Positions 13,929 through 23,323 of a stretch of 24,255 nucleotides of DNA are shown here, piece after piece (within the stretch, counting starts at the first letter, position 1; each line of letters starts with the position of its first letter). A program made the position numbers and the translations under genes. The notes under the pieces are model-generated. The model saw only the letters and a list, made by a program, of their open reading frames with translations, had not been told where the DNA came from and did no database searches. This DNA is from Bacteroides sp. CAG:1076 (GTDB lineage: Bacteria > Bacteroidota > Bacteroidia > Bacteroidales > Bacteroidaceae). The DNA lies in assembly GCA_000436795.1 (NCBI GenBank), contig HF993224.1, positions 21,604 to 45,858 on the forward strand, given 5' to 3'.

Positions 13929-15125
13929 ATGGAAGTTATGGTTTGGAAATTATTAAGACAACATATCAGCGTGTCGCAACTGGCTGGATTTTTCCTTGCC
14001 AATTTGTGTGGCATGATTATCGTTTTGCTGGGTATACAGTTCTATCGGGATGTATTGCCCGTGTTTACTCAGGGAGATAGCTTTATTAAAAAAGATTTTG
14101 TAATCCTTAGTAAGAAGGTTAGTACGCTGGGAGCTATTGTGGGAAAGAGCAGTACTTTCTCGGCAGGTGATATCGCAGAAATAGAGGAACAGCCGTTTAC
14201 CAAGAACGTAGGACGTTTTCTTCCGTCGCAATTCAAGGTTTCTGCCGGTATGGGAATGCAGGGAATACGCATGTCTACCGATATGTTTTTCGAGTCTGTG
14301 CCCGATGAGTTTGTTGATGTGAAATTGGATAAATGGAAGTTTGATCCGTCGTCGGATGTGGTGCCTATCATTATTCCGCGTAATTACCTGAACTTGTATA
14401 ATTTCGGCTTTGCGCAGAGCCGGAATCTTCCTCAGCTTTCGGAGGGTGTCATGGGAATGGTGAACTTGGATATCCGTATTATGGGTAACGGTCAGGTAAA
14501 GCAGTTGAAGGGAAATATCGTGGGTTTTTCCAATCGGTTGAATACAATTCTGGTACCGGAAACGTTTATTAACTGGGCAAATGCCGCCTATGGAACCGGG
14601 GAGAAGGTTGAGCCTTCACGCCTGATTGTGGAGGTGAATAATCCGACGGATGAACGGATTGCCAAATTCTTCCAGCAAAAGGGATATGAAACTGAAGGAA
14701 ACAGCCTTGATGCCGGTAAGGCAAGTTGGTTTCTGAAGGTGGTGATTGGCATAGTATTGTCGGTAGGACTGCTTATCAGTGTACTTTCGTTCTACATATT
14801 GATATTGAGTATCTATCTGTTGTTGCAGAAAAATTCTACGAAGCTGGAAAACTTATTGTTGATAGGTTACAGCCCTGCACGTGTAGCACGCCCATATCAG
14901 TTACTGACCATTGTATTGAATCTTGTTGTGCTGGCGTTGGGAATTGTAGCGGTAATGGTTGTTCGTTCGCTTTATCTGGATACTGTCATGAATTTATACC
15001 CTGATGCCGGAAGTGGCAGTGTGCTTCCTGCTGTCGTGACGGGTGTTATAATCTTTATAGGAGTATCGGCTTTGAATATTTTAATCATACGTCGCAAGAT
15101 AAATGCTATCAGGCTGAGAAAATAA
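13929..15125 (+). CDS. FtsX/MacB-like ABC permease
   Basis: A 398-residue inner-membrane protein with the type VII ABC topology. There is one N-terminal helix (about 19-40), a large extracytoplasmic domain (about 41-265), then three C-terminal helices (about 267-296, 322-345 and 363-385). It ends in a basic cytoplasmic tail, RRKINAIRLRK. This is the FtsX/LolE/MacB plan, and the upstream ATPase is of the matching type. Start: ATG at 13929 lies 2 nt after the ATPase stop; a second in-frame ATG at 13932+6 (13938) is possible. Together with the DUF4836 lipoprotein it forms a compact three-gene set that might act on lipoproteins, peptidoglycan enzymes or small exported molecules. None of these can be chosen from sequence alone. 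Confidence 0.85.
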   Translation: MEVMVWKLLRQHISVSQLAGFFLANLCGMIIVLLGIQFYRDVLPVFTQGDSFIKKDFVILSKKVSTLGAIVGKSSTFSAGDIAEIEEQPFTKNVGRFLPSQFKVSAGMGMQGIRMSTDMFFESVPDEFVDVKLDKWKFDPSSDVVPIIIPRNYLNLYNFGFAQSRNLPQLSEGVMGMVNLDIRIMGNGQVKQLKGNIVGFSNRLNTILVPETFINWANAAYGTGEKVEPSRLIVEVNNPTDERIAKFFQQKGYETEGNSLDAGKASWFLKVVIGIVLSVGLLISVLSFYILILSIYLLLQKNSTKLENLLLIGYSPARVARPYQLLTIVLNLVVLALGIVAVMVVRSLYLDTVMNLYPDAGSGSVLPAVVTGVIIFIGVSALNILIIRRKINAIRLRK

Positions 15126-15140
15126 GAGGGAGGAATACAG

Positions 15141-15551
15141 ATGATACAACAAGTAGAATTTACGCTAAAGGCTCGTTCCAGAGGATTTCATTTGATAACA
15201 GAAGAAGTGTTGAAGCATCTGCCTGCTTTGCCGGAAACAGGCCTGCTGAATCTCTTTGTGAAGCATACCAGTTGCGCGCTCAGCATCAATGAAAATTATG
15301 ACCCTTCAGTTCGCGGTGATATGGAACGGATATACAATCGCCTGATACCTGAAAATGAAAGTTATTATCAGCATACAGACGAAGGAAGTGATGATATGCC
15401 AAGCCATGCCAAATGCAGCCTGACAGGGGTTTCGCTTACGATTCCTGTGACAAACGGAAGACTGAATTTGGGAACATGGCAGGGAATATATCTCTGCGAG
15501 TTCCGGGATTATGGCGGGCCTCGTAAAATTGTTGCAACGCTGATAGGATGA
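15141..15551 (+). CDS. yjbQ: YjbQ / UPF0047 family protein
   Basis: A 136-residue cytosolic protein of the UPF0047 (YjbQ) family, called secondary thiamine-phosphate synthase because members show weak activity of that kind in vitro. The cellular role is not settled. The conserved patterns are visible: FVKHTSCALSINENYDPSVRGD, HAKCSLTGVSLTIPVTNGRL and LGTWQGIYLCEFRD followed by GPRKIVATL. The His residues of HTSC and SHAKCS probably bind ligand or metal. It is the last gene before the terminator at 15626-15666 and begins 15 nt after the permease. No thiamine genes are nearby. Confidence 0.93.
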   Translation: MIQQVEFTLKARSRGFHLITEEVLKHLPALPETGLLNLFVKHTSCALSINENYDPSVRGDMERIYNRLIPENESYYQHTDEGSDDMPSHAKCSLTGVSLTIPVTNGRLNLGTWQGIYLCEFRDYGGPRKIVATLIG

Positions 15552-15625
15552 ATCCTGTTGCATCTGTGGCGTGGATGAAAATCGCCCGTAGAATAAGTTT
15601 TTGCATTTGTAATGAAGTTTTTATG

Positions 15626-15666
15626 GATATCCCGACAGACTATGTTTTGTCGGGATATCTTTTTTG
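15626..15666 (+). terminator. Intrinsic terminator after yjbQ
   Basis: A perfect 12-bp stem (GATATCCCGACA at 15626-15637 and its reverse complement at 15648-15659) with a 10-nt loop is followed by seven T (15660-15666). It is a textbook Rho-independent terminator 75 nt after the yjbQ stop. Confidence 0.9.
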
Positions 15667-15863
15667 TGTAATATAGTTCGTTTGTTTACTAATGTCGAGA
15701 AAAAAGGAAGGAAAACCAAGCCAGGACATTATATGTGAACAAATGTTTATAGATGTCTTATAGTGTAAAAAGACCTGTTCAAAATAGCTTGATTTGTGTC
15801 AGAAAACATGGTTTTAGGGCTAAAAAATGTTACTTAGGAGTACACTGTTGGCAGATTATTGTA

Positions 15864-15871
15864 TAAATTTG
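15864..15871 (+). promoter_or_regulatory. Probable -7 box of the ATP synthase operon
   Basis: TAAATTTG matches TAnnTTTG and lies 104 bp before the atpD ATG, giving a leader of about 97 nt. The expected -33 TTTG is absent near 15840-15844, where the sequence reads GAGTACA. Either the promoter is weak or it needs an activator, or the true site is elsewhere. Confidence 0.5.
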
Positions 15872-15963
15872 CCATACGGAATAGTTAAACATTAAACTAT
15901 TGCGAAAAACATAAAAGAGTAGATTTTTCAGGACTACAAAACGAACTTTTAATTATAAAATAA

Positions 15964-17502
<1,539 letters not shown>

Positions 17503-17519
17503 AGAAAACTCAACGAATT

Positions 17520-17765
17520 ATGAAAGAAATGCATTTAGTTATCGTTTCACCCGAACGTATGTTGTTCGACGGGAAAGTATCTCAGGTAACTCTTCCGGGA
17601 GAACTGGGAGAGTTTCAGGTACTGGTGAATCACGCACCTATTATTTCGTCACTCGTGGCGGGAAAATTGAGTTATACGTCGGGAACAGAAACTCAGACTT
17701 TAGAAGTCGCAGGAGGTTTTGCCGACATAAACAATAACCAGATATCAGTCTGTGTCGAACTTTGA
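17520..17765 (+). CDS. atpC: F1Fo ATP synthase subunit epsilon, short form
   Basis: The epsilon subunit binds gamma and the c-ring in the central stalk. This one has 81 residues and keeps only the N-terminal beta-sandwich (MHLVIVSPERMLFDGKV, LPGELGEFQVLVNHAPIISSL, AGGFADINNNQISV). The C-terminal two-helix domain, which in the ~139-residue E. coli form can inhibit ATP hydrolysis, is missing. Downstream sequence (17766-17834) does not continue the frame usefully, so this looks like a natural short form, as in related genera, and not a truncation. It follows atpD by 17 nt. Confidence 0.95.
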   Translation: MKEMHLVIVSPERMLFDGKVSQVTLPGELGEFQVLVNHAPIISSLVAGKLSYTSGTETQTLEVAGGFADINNNQISVCVEL

Positions 17766-17834
17766 GAAAAGTAAGACGGGCGTAGGACCTAAATGTTTTT
17801 GGCAGCTTTCCGATAAGAAAAACTGCACAATACT

Positions 17835-18323
17835 ATGTTTTTGTTAACCATCAGAAAAAAGTTTATTAGAGAGTTGACTCTGATTGGAGTCGTGTTGACG
17901 GCTTTAGTGGCTGTAGTGTATCATATCTTTATACCTGAACGGTATTTTTTATGGTTCCCGGCGATTCCGATATTCTTTTATCTGTTTGGTTTGTTTTACA
18001 TAGAAATGTTTTCGTTCTACTATCGTATGGGACTGGAAAAACTGGTGATGTGTTACTTGTCGTGTAAAGTGTTGAAATTCATTTTAAGTGCGTTGATATT
18101 GGTTGCCTACGCATTCCTTATCGGGCACGAGGTCGTGGCTTTCATGCTGACTTATGTGTTTTTCTTCTTTGCATTTCTGATATTTGAAACTCGCTTTTTC
18201 CTCTGGTTTGAAACGAAACTGAAAAATAGTAAAAAAGTAAACAATGAAAAAATTACGGTACATAGCACTGTTTCTGCTTCTGTTGATGGGGACGACGGGA
18301 ATGCTGATGGCGCAAAATGCTGA
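17835..18323 (+). CDS. Four-helix membrane protein in the AtpI position
   Basis: A 162-residue protein with four strong hydrophobic segments (about 14-33, 38-60, 68-95 and 98-122) and basic ends, so it is an inner-membrane protein. I see no family signature I can name with certainty. Its place between atpC and atpB matches where AtpI/UncI is found in other operons, and AtpI helps assemble the c-ring, so a similar role is a fair guess. The last 26 codons overlap the atpB signal-peptide region by 80 nt in another frame. The tail they encode (ITVHSTVSASVDGDDGNAD) is hydrophilic and may be a by-product of that overlap. Confidence 0.75.
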   Translation: MFLLTIRKKFIRELTLIGVVLTALVAVVYHIFIPERYFLWFPAIPIFFYLFGLFYIEMFSFYYRMGLEKLVMCYLSCKVLKFILSALILVAYAFLIGHEVVAFMLTYVFFFFAFLIFETRFFLWFETKLKNSKKVNNEKITVHSTVSASVDGDDGNADGAKC

Positions 18324-19335
18324 CTCAACGGCAGTCGCTACTTCTTCCGTAGAAAATAAGGAAGGAGATGTAAATGTGAACGAATTGGTCTTCGGTCATA
18401 TTGGCGATGCTTATGAATGGCATATAGCTACATTGGGCAATACTGTTGTAAGTATTCCTTTGCCAGTAATTGTGCATAGTAGTACGGGCTGGCATGTCTT
18501 TTGTTCTTCTCGTCTGGAAGAAGGGGAATATGAAGGACTGTACATTGCACGTGGTGGAGCGTACGACGGTAAAATCGTAGAACGCAATGCTGCTGGTGAA
18601 GAAGTCCGTCCGTTGGATATTTCTATTACAAAAAATGTAATGGGATTGTTTATCAACAGTGCAGTACTGCTTATCATCATGATGAGTTGCGTACGCTGGT
18701 ACAAGAAACATCCGGTTGAGCAAGGAGCTCCCCGTGGTGGTGTTGGTATGATGGAAGCACTGATTCTGATGATATACGATGATGTGATTAAAGGCTGTAT
18801 CGGTAAGGACTATAAACGGTATGCTCCTTATTTACTGACAGCTTTTTTCTTTGTGCTGGTAAATAACTTGATGGGATTGATTCCTATATTTCCGGGAGGA
18901 GCGAATGTGACAGGTAACATTGCCATTACAATGGTGCTGGCGCTTATAACATTTTTGCTCACCAATATTTATGGTACAAAGGAATATTGGAAGGAGATAT
19001 TCTGGCCGGATGTTCCAACTTGGTTGAAGGCTCCGGTTCCTATGATGCCGTTGATTGAATTCTTTGGTATCTTTACAAAGCCGTTTGCTTTGATGATTCG
19101 TCTTTTTGCCAATATCATGGCGGGACATGCTGCTGTATTGAGCTTGATTGCAATTATCTTCATTACAGTGAAAGCGGGTCCTGTTATTAATGGCTCAATG
19201 ACGGTTGTTGCCGTTGCATTCGGTATATTTATGGATGCATTGGAAATTCTGGTTGCATTCATCCAGGCTTACGTGTTCACAATGCTGTCGGCTGTCTTCA
19301 TCGGATTGTCGCGTGTAAAGAGTCACGAAGCATAA
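18244..19335 (+). CDS. atpB: F1Fo ATP synthase subunit a
   Basis: The stator membrane subunit with the proton half-channels. The 363-residue protein is far longer than the 271-residue E. coli subunit. It starts with a signal-like segment (MKKLRYIALFLLLLMGTTGMLMA) followed by about 110 extra residues before the first conserved helix (ISITKNVMGLFINSAVLLIIMM). The essential arginine is R286 in LMIRLFANIMAGH, equivalent to E. coli R210. LMGLIPIFPGGANVTGNIAIT is also typical. The ATG at 18244 follows an A-rich leader and overlaps the upstream gene by 80 nt. The N-terminal segment is probably removed or forms an extra helix, placing the extension in the periplasm; that is inference. Confidence 0.96.
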   Translation: MKKLRYIALFLLLLMGTTGMLMAQNADSTAVATSSVENKEGDVNVNELVFGHIGDAYEWHIATLGNTVVSIPLPVIVHSSTGWHVFCSSRLEEGEYEGLYIARGGAYDGKIVERNAAGEEVRPLDISITKNVMGLFINSAVLLIIMMSCVRWYKKHPVEQGAPRGGVGMMEALILMIYDDVIKGCIGKDYKRYAPYLLTAFFFVLVNNLMGLIPIFPGGANVTGNIAITMVLALITFLLTNIYGTKEYWKEIFWPDVPTWLKAPVPMMPLIEFFGIFTKPFALMIRLFANIMAGHAAVLSLIAIIFITVKAGPVINGSMTVVAVAFGIFMDALEILVAFIQAYVFTMLSAVFIGLSRVKSHEA

Positions 19336-19377
19336 CAAAAAAATAAGAAATAAAAGTATAACCATTTAAAATTTTAA

Positions 19378-19638
<261 letters not shown>

Positions 19639-19652
19639 TAAAACATTAGTTT

Positions 19653-20156
19653 ATGGGATTATTAACTCCGGATCCGGGGCTACTGTTTTGGATGATTATC
19701 GTCTTTGGAGTCGTATTCTTTGTCTTGGCAAAGTACGGCTTCCCGGTAATCATTAAGATGGTAGAGGACCGGAAAGCATATATTGATAACTCGCTGAAAG
19801 CTGCTCGTGAAGCCAATGAACAATTGGCAAACGTAAAGGCTGAGGGTGAAAAGGTACTTGCTCAGGCACACGAAGAGCAGGCACGTATCCTTGCCGAAGC
19901 AGCTGCTACGCGCGATCGTATTGTTAAAGATGCGCAGAATCGTGCAATTGCCGAAGGAAATCGCTTGATGGCTGAAATCAAGAAACAGATTGAAACGGAA
20001 AAGGAAAGTGCGATTCGCGATATCCGCCGTCAGGTCGCAGTACTTTCTGTTGGCATTGCCGAGAAGATTATGCGAAACAAACTTGCTGATGCCAAGGAAC
20101 AGGAAGAACTTATTGACCGCATGCTTGATGAAATGATCGAATCTACTAAAAAATAA
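19653..20156 (+). CDS. atpF: F1Fo ATP synthase subunit b
   Basis: The peripheral stalk subunit, 167 residues. One N-terminal membrane helix (about 9-30, GLLFWMIIVFGVVFFVLAKYG) leads into a long charged coiled coil (about 36-155, with ARILAEAAATRDRIVKDAQN) that dimerises and reaches delta on top of F1. The length is normal. It lies 14 nt after atpE and 6 nt before atpH. Confidence 0.96.
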   Translation: MGLLTPDPGLLFWMIIVFGVVFFVLAKYGFPVIIKMVEDRKAYIDNSLKAAREANEQLANVKAEGEKVLAQAHEEQARILAEAAATRDRIVKDAQNRAIAEGNRLMAEIKKQIETEKESAIRDIRRQVAVLSVGIAEKIMRNKLADAKEQEELIDRMLDEMIESTKK

Positions 20157-20162
20157 CGTACC

Positions 20163-20717
20163 ATGAATACAGGAGTTGTTTCTATGCGTTACGCAAAAGC
20201 CTTGTTGGCATATGCTGAAGGGCAAAAGGTAGAAGATCGGGTATATGAAGAGGTAAAAACACTTGCTGCCAATTACGTGAATGTCCCCGATTTGCGTCGG
20301 GCCATAGAAAATCCGGTACTTGACGCTAAACGTAAATGTGAATTATTACGTGAAGCATCGGGAGGCAAGGACGTCAGTGAGGAGTTGATGCGTTTCTTCG
20401 CTTTGGTACTCGATGAAAGAAGAGAAAAATTCTTGCAATTCATGTTGTGGTCGTATATTGATTTGTATCGTGAAGATAAAAATATCCTCGTGGGAAAGCT
20501 TACTACAGCCGTACCTTCCAAACGTCTGGAAGAGCATTTGGTCGACTTGATAGGGAGCCGTACTCAGGGAAAGGTAGAGATGGAAACACATATCGATCCG
20601 GAACTGATAGGAGGATATATTATTGAGCTGGAAGGTTATCGCCTGGATGCCAGTGTGGCTAATCAGTTGAAGCGCGTTAAGCAACAGTTTATTGCGAGAA
20701 ACAGAAGAATTGTTTAA
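20163..20717 (+). CDS. atpH: F1Fo ATP synthase subunit delta
   Basis: The 184-residue subunit that ties the peripheral stalk to the alpha subunits. The N-terminal helical bundle starts with VVSMRYAKALLAYAEGQ, as in OSCP/delta proteins. The C-terminal part has LTTAVPSKRLEEHLVDLI and the typical IDPELIGGYIIELEGYRLDAS end motif. The gene lies 6 nt after atpF. A 51-nt gap with a weak hairpin (TAAATGGAG 20719-20727 with CTTCATTTA 20740-20748, one mismatch) separates it from atpA. Confidence 0.96.
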   Translation: MNTGVVSMRYAKALLAYAEGQKVEDRVYEEVKTLAANYVNVPDLRRAIENPVLDAKRKCELLREASGGKDVSEELMRFFALVLDERREKFLQFMLWSYIDLYREDKNILVGKLTTAVPSKRLEEHLVDLIGSRTQGKVEMETHIDPELIGGYIIELEGYRLDASVANQLKRVKQQFIARNRRIV

Positions 20718-20768
20718 GTAAATGGAGAAAGATTATTTGCTTCATTTATCATTTTTAATTAAAAAGTT

Positions 20769-22361
20769 ATGCCAGAAAATACAATAAAACCCAGCGAAGT
20801 ATCGGAAGTACTGCTGCGTCAGTTGCAAGGTATCGACAACTCACTGAAGTTTGACGAAGTGGGAACGGTACTACAGGTCAGCGATGGTGTAGCACGTATC
20901 TACGGCTTGCGCAATGCAGAAGCCAACGAGCTTTTGCAGTTTGAAAACGGTATCATGGGTACCGTGATGAATCTGGAGGAGGACAATGTGGGAGCTGTGC
21001 TTTTGGGTCCTACAGACCAGATTAAGGAGGGGATGATTGTAAAGCGTACCAAACGTATCGCTTCTATTAATGTAGGCGAAAGCATGTTGGGACGTGTGAT
21101 TGACCCTCTGGGTGTACCTCTTGACGGACGTGGTGAGATAGGGGGCGAATTGTTTGAAATGCCTCTGGAACGTAAGGCGCCGGGAGTAATCTTCCGTCAG
21201 CCTGTAACCGAGCCTTTGCAGACTGGTTTGAAAGCAATTGATGCCATGATTCCTATCGGACGAGGACAGCGTGAGTTGATTATCGGTGACCGTCAGACAG
21301 GAAAAACAGCGATTGCTATCGATACGATTATTAACCAGCGTGCTAATTATGAAGCAGGAAATCCGGTATATTGTATCTATGTAGCCGTAGGACAAAAAGG
21401 TTCTACCGTTGCCAGCCTTGTAAACGCATTGCGTGAAAAGGGAGCAATGGATTATACAGTAGTAGTAGCTGCTACGGCATCCGATCCTGCTGCCATGCAG
21501 TATTTTGCTCCATTTGCCGGAGCTGCTATCGGTGAATACTTCCGTGATACCGGTCGTCATGCATTGGTTGTATACGATGACCTTTCAAAACAGGCCGTTG
21601 CATACCGTGAAGTATCTTTGATTCTTCGTCGTCCGTCAGGACGTGAAGCATATCCGGGTGATATCTTCTATCTGCATTCTCGTTTGCTGGAGCGTGCTGC
21701 AAAAATCATCAGCCAGCAGGAAGTTGCAGAACAGATGAACGATCTTCCTGCCAGCCTGAAGGGAAAAGTTAAAGCCGGAGGTTCGCTTACAGCGTTACCT
21801 ATCATCGAAACACAGGCCGGAGACGTTTCCGCTTATATCCCGACAAACGTAATTTCTATTACCGATGGTCAGATATTCTTGGAAACCGACTTGTTTAACC
21901 AGGGCTTCCGTCCTGCAATTAACGTAGGTATTTCAGTATCTCGTGTAGGTGGTAGTGCACAGATCAAGAGTATGAAGAAGGTGGCCGGAACATTGAAGAT
22001 AGACCAGGCACAGTATCGTGAGCTGGAAGCTTTCTCTAAGTTCAGCAGCGATATGGACCCTGTAACTGCAATGGCTATCGACCGCGGACGTAAAAACAAC
22101 CAGTTGCTTATTCAGCCGCAGTATTCACCGATGCCGGTAGGAGAGCAGATTGCTATTCTGTATTGTGGAACCCACAGTTTGATGCGCGATATTCCTATCA
22201 GTAAAGTGCGTGCATTCCAAGACGCATTCCTTACCAATATGCGTGCCAACCATCAGGCTGATGTGCTCGATGTACTGGCAAGTGGTAAGATCAACGATGA
22301 AGTAACAGCATTGATTGAAAAAGTAGCGGCAGAAACAGCCGGACAATTTAAAGAAAAATAA
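20769..22361 (+). CDS. atpA: F1Fo ATP synthase subunit alpha
   Basis: The non-catalytic nucleotide-binding subunit of the F1 hexamer, 530 residues. The N-terminal [17 protein letters not shown] precedes the beta barrel. Walker A GDRQTGKT is at 173-180, and [30 protein letters not shown] and [11 protein letters not shown] are hallmark alpha segments. The length is a little above the 513 residues of E. coli. It starts 51 nt after atpH and ends 5 nt before atpG. Confidence 0.98.
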   Translation: MPENTIKPSEVSEVLLRQLQGIDNSLKFDEVGTVLQVSDGVARIYGLRNAEANELLQFENGIMGTVMNLEEDNVGAVLLGPTDQIKEGMIVKRTKRIASINVGESMLGRVIDPLGVPLDGRGEIGGELFEMPLERKAPGVIFRQPVTEPLQTGLKAIDAMIPIGRGQRELIIGDRQTGKTAIAIDTIINQRANYEAGNPVYCIYVAVGQKGSTVASLVNALREKGAMDYTVVVAATASDPAAMQYFAPFAGAAIGEYFRDTGRHALVVYDDLSKQAVAYREVSLILRRPSGREAYPGDIFYLHSRLLERAAKIISQQEVAEQMNDLPASLKGKVKAGGSLTALPIIETQAGDVSAYIPTNVISITDGQIFLETDLFNQGFRPAINVGISVSRVGGSAQIKSMKKVAGTLKIDQAQYRELEAFSKFSSDMDPVTAMAIDRGRKNNQLLIQPQYSPMPVGEQIAILYCGTHSLMRDIPISKVRAFQDAFLTNMRANHQADVLDVLASGKINDEVTALIEKVAAETAGQFKEK

Positions 22362-22366
22362 TCGTC

Positions 22367-23245
22367 ATGGCATCACTGAAAGAAGTAAAAGGAAGAATAA
22401 ACTCCATAAATGGAACGCTGAAGATTACTTCGGCGATGAAAATGGTTGCCTCTTCGAAGCTGCATAAAGCTCAGGAGGCAATAGAGAACATGCTTCCTTA
22501 CGAACGAAGACTGCATCACATGCTTACTAACTTTCTGAATTCAGGGCTGAGTGTGGAGTCACCTTTCGTCGTGAAACGTGATGTGAAGAAGATTGCCATT
22601 GTGGTATTTGCATCGAACAGTAGCCTGTGCGGTGGATTTAATGTGAATATAATCCGTCATTTGTCTGAGATGCTTGAAGAGTATATCCGGCAGGTAGGAA
22701 AGGAAAACATACTTGTATATCCGGTGGGACGTAAAGTCGCAGATGCCGTAAAGAAGTTAGGTATAACGCCGATGGGAGATTATCAGCACATGAGCGGAAA
22801 GCCTAATTACAAGGAGGCTTCCGATCTGGCTGCCGAAGTGATGGATCGTTTCGTGAGCGGTGAGATACAGCACGTCGAATTGCTGTACAACCACTTTAAG
22901 TCGACATCTACTCAGATACTGACACGTGAAACCTATTTGCCTATTAATCTTGCCCAGACTTCTGCTGAAGAAGAACAGGAAAAAGGCATGCAGGCCGATT
23001 ATATTATTGAACCATCGGCAGAAAAGGTGATGCAGGAATTGTTGCCCAAAGTATTACGTATGAAAATGTATACCGTATTGCTTGACTCGAATGCAGCAGA
23101 ACACGCTGCCCGTACGATGGCAATGCAGATAGCAACCGATAACGCAAACGATTTGATTCAGGAGCTTACGCTGATTTACAACAAGAGTCGTCAGCAAGCT
23201 ATTACGAACGAATTGCTCGATATTATCGGCGGTACGATGGCGTAA
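22367..23245 (+). CDS. atpG: F1Fo ATP synthase subunit gamma
   Basis: The 292-residue central rotor shaft. Its N-terminal helix (MASLKEVKGRINSINGTLKITSAMKMVAS) and C-terminal helix (MAMQIATDNANDLIQELTLIYNKSRQ then AITNELLDIIGG) form the coiled coil inside the alpha-beta hexamer, and the part between them is the Rossmann-like globular domain (IVVFASNSSLCGGFN). It is the last gene of the operon, 5 nt after atpA, and is followed by a bidirectional terminator. Confidence 0.97.
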   Translation: MASLKEVKGRINSINGTLKITSAMKMVASSKLHKAQEAIENMLPYERRLHHMLTNFLNSGLSVESPFVVKRDVKKIAIVVFASNSSLCGGFNVNIIRHLSEMLEEYIRQVGKENILVYPVGRKVADAVKKLGITPMGDYQHMSGKPNYKEASDLAAEVMDRFVSGEIQHVELLYNHFKSTSTQILTRETYLPINLAQTSAEEEQEKGMQADYIIEPSAEKVMQELLPKVLRMKMYTVLLDSNAAEHAARTMAMQIATDNANDLIQELTLIYNKSRQQAITNELLDIIGGTMA

Positions 23246-23261
23246 CGGTCAAAGCATAAAT

Positions 23262-23308
23262 AAAAAAATATCGGGATTGTCCGGAAGGGCAGTCCCGATA
23301 TTTTTTTT
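23262..23308. terminator. Bidirectional intrinsic terminator between atpG and gcvP
   Basis: An 18-bp stem (23262-23279 with 23290-23307, one G-T pair) has a 10-nt loop. Its outer part is an A-run on the left and a T-run on the right, so transcripts from either side end in a U-run. It serves the convergent atpG and gcvP genes. Confidence 0.88.
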
Positions 23309-23323
23309 GTGGCTATCCGTTCT

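Noticed and set aside
20719..20748. Hairpin between atpH and atpA as a terminator
   Set aside because: The stem is short (8 of 9 pairs), AT-rich and followed by a poor T-run. All flanking genes belong to one complex, so full termination is unlikely.
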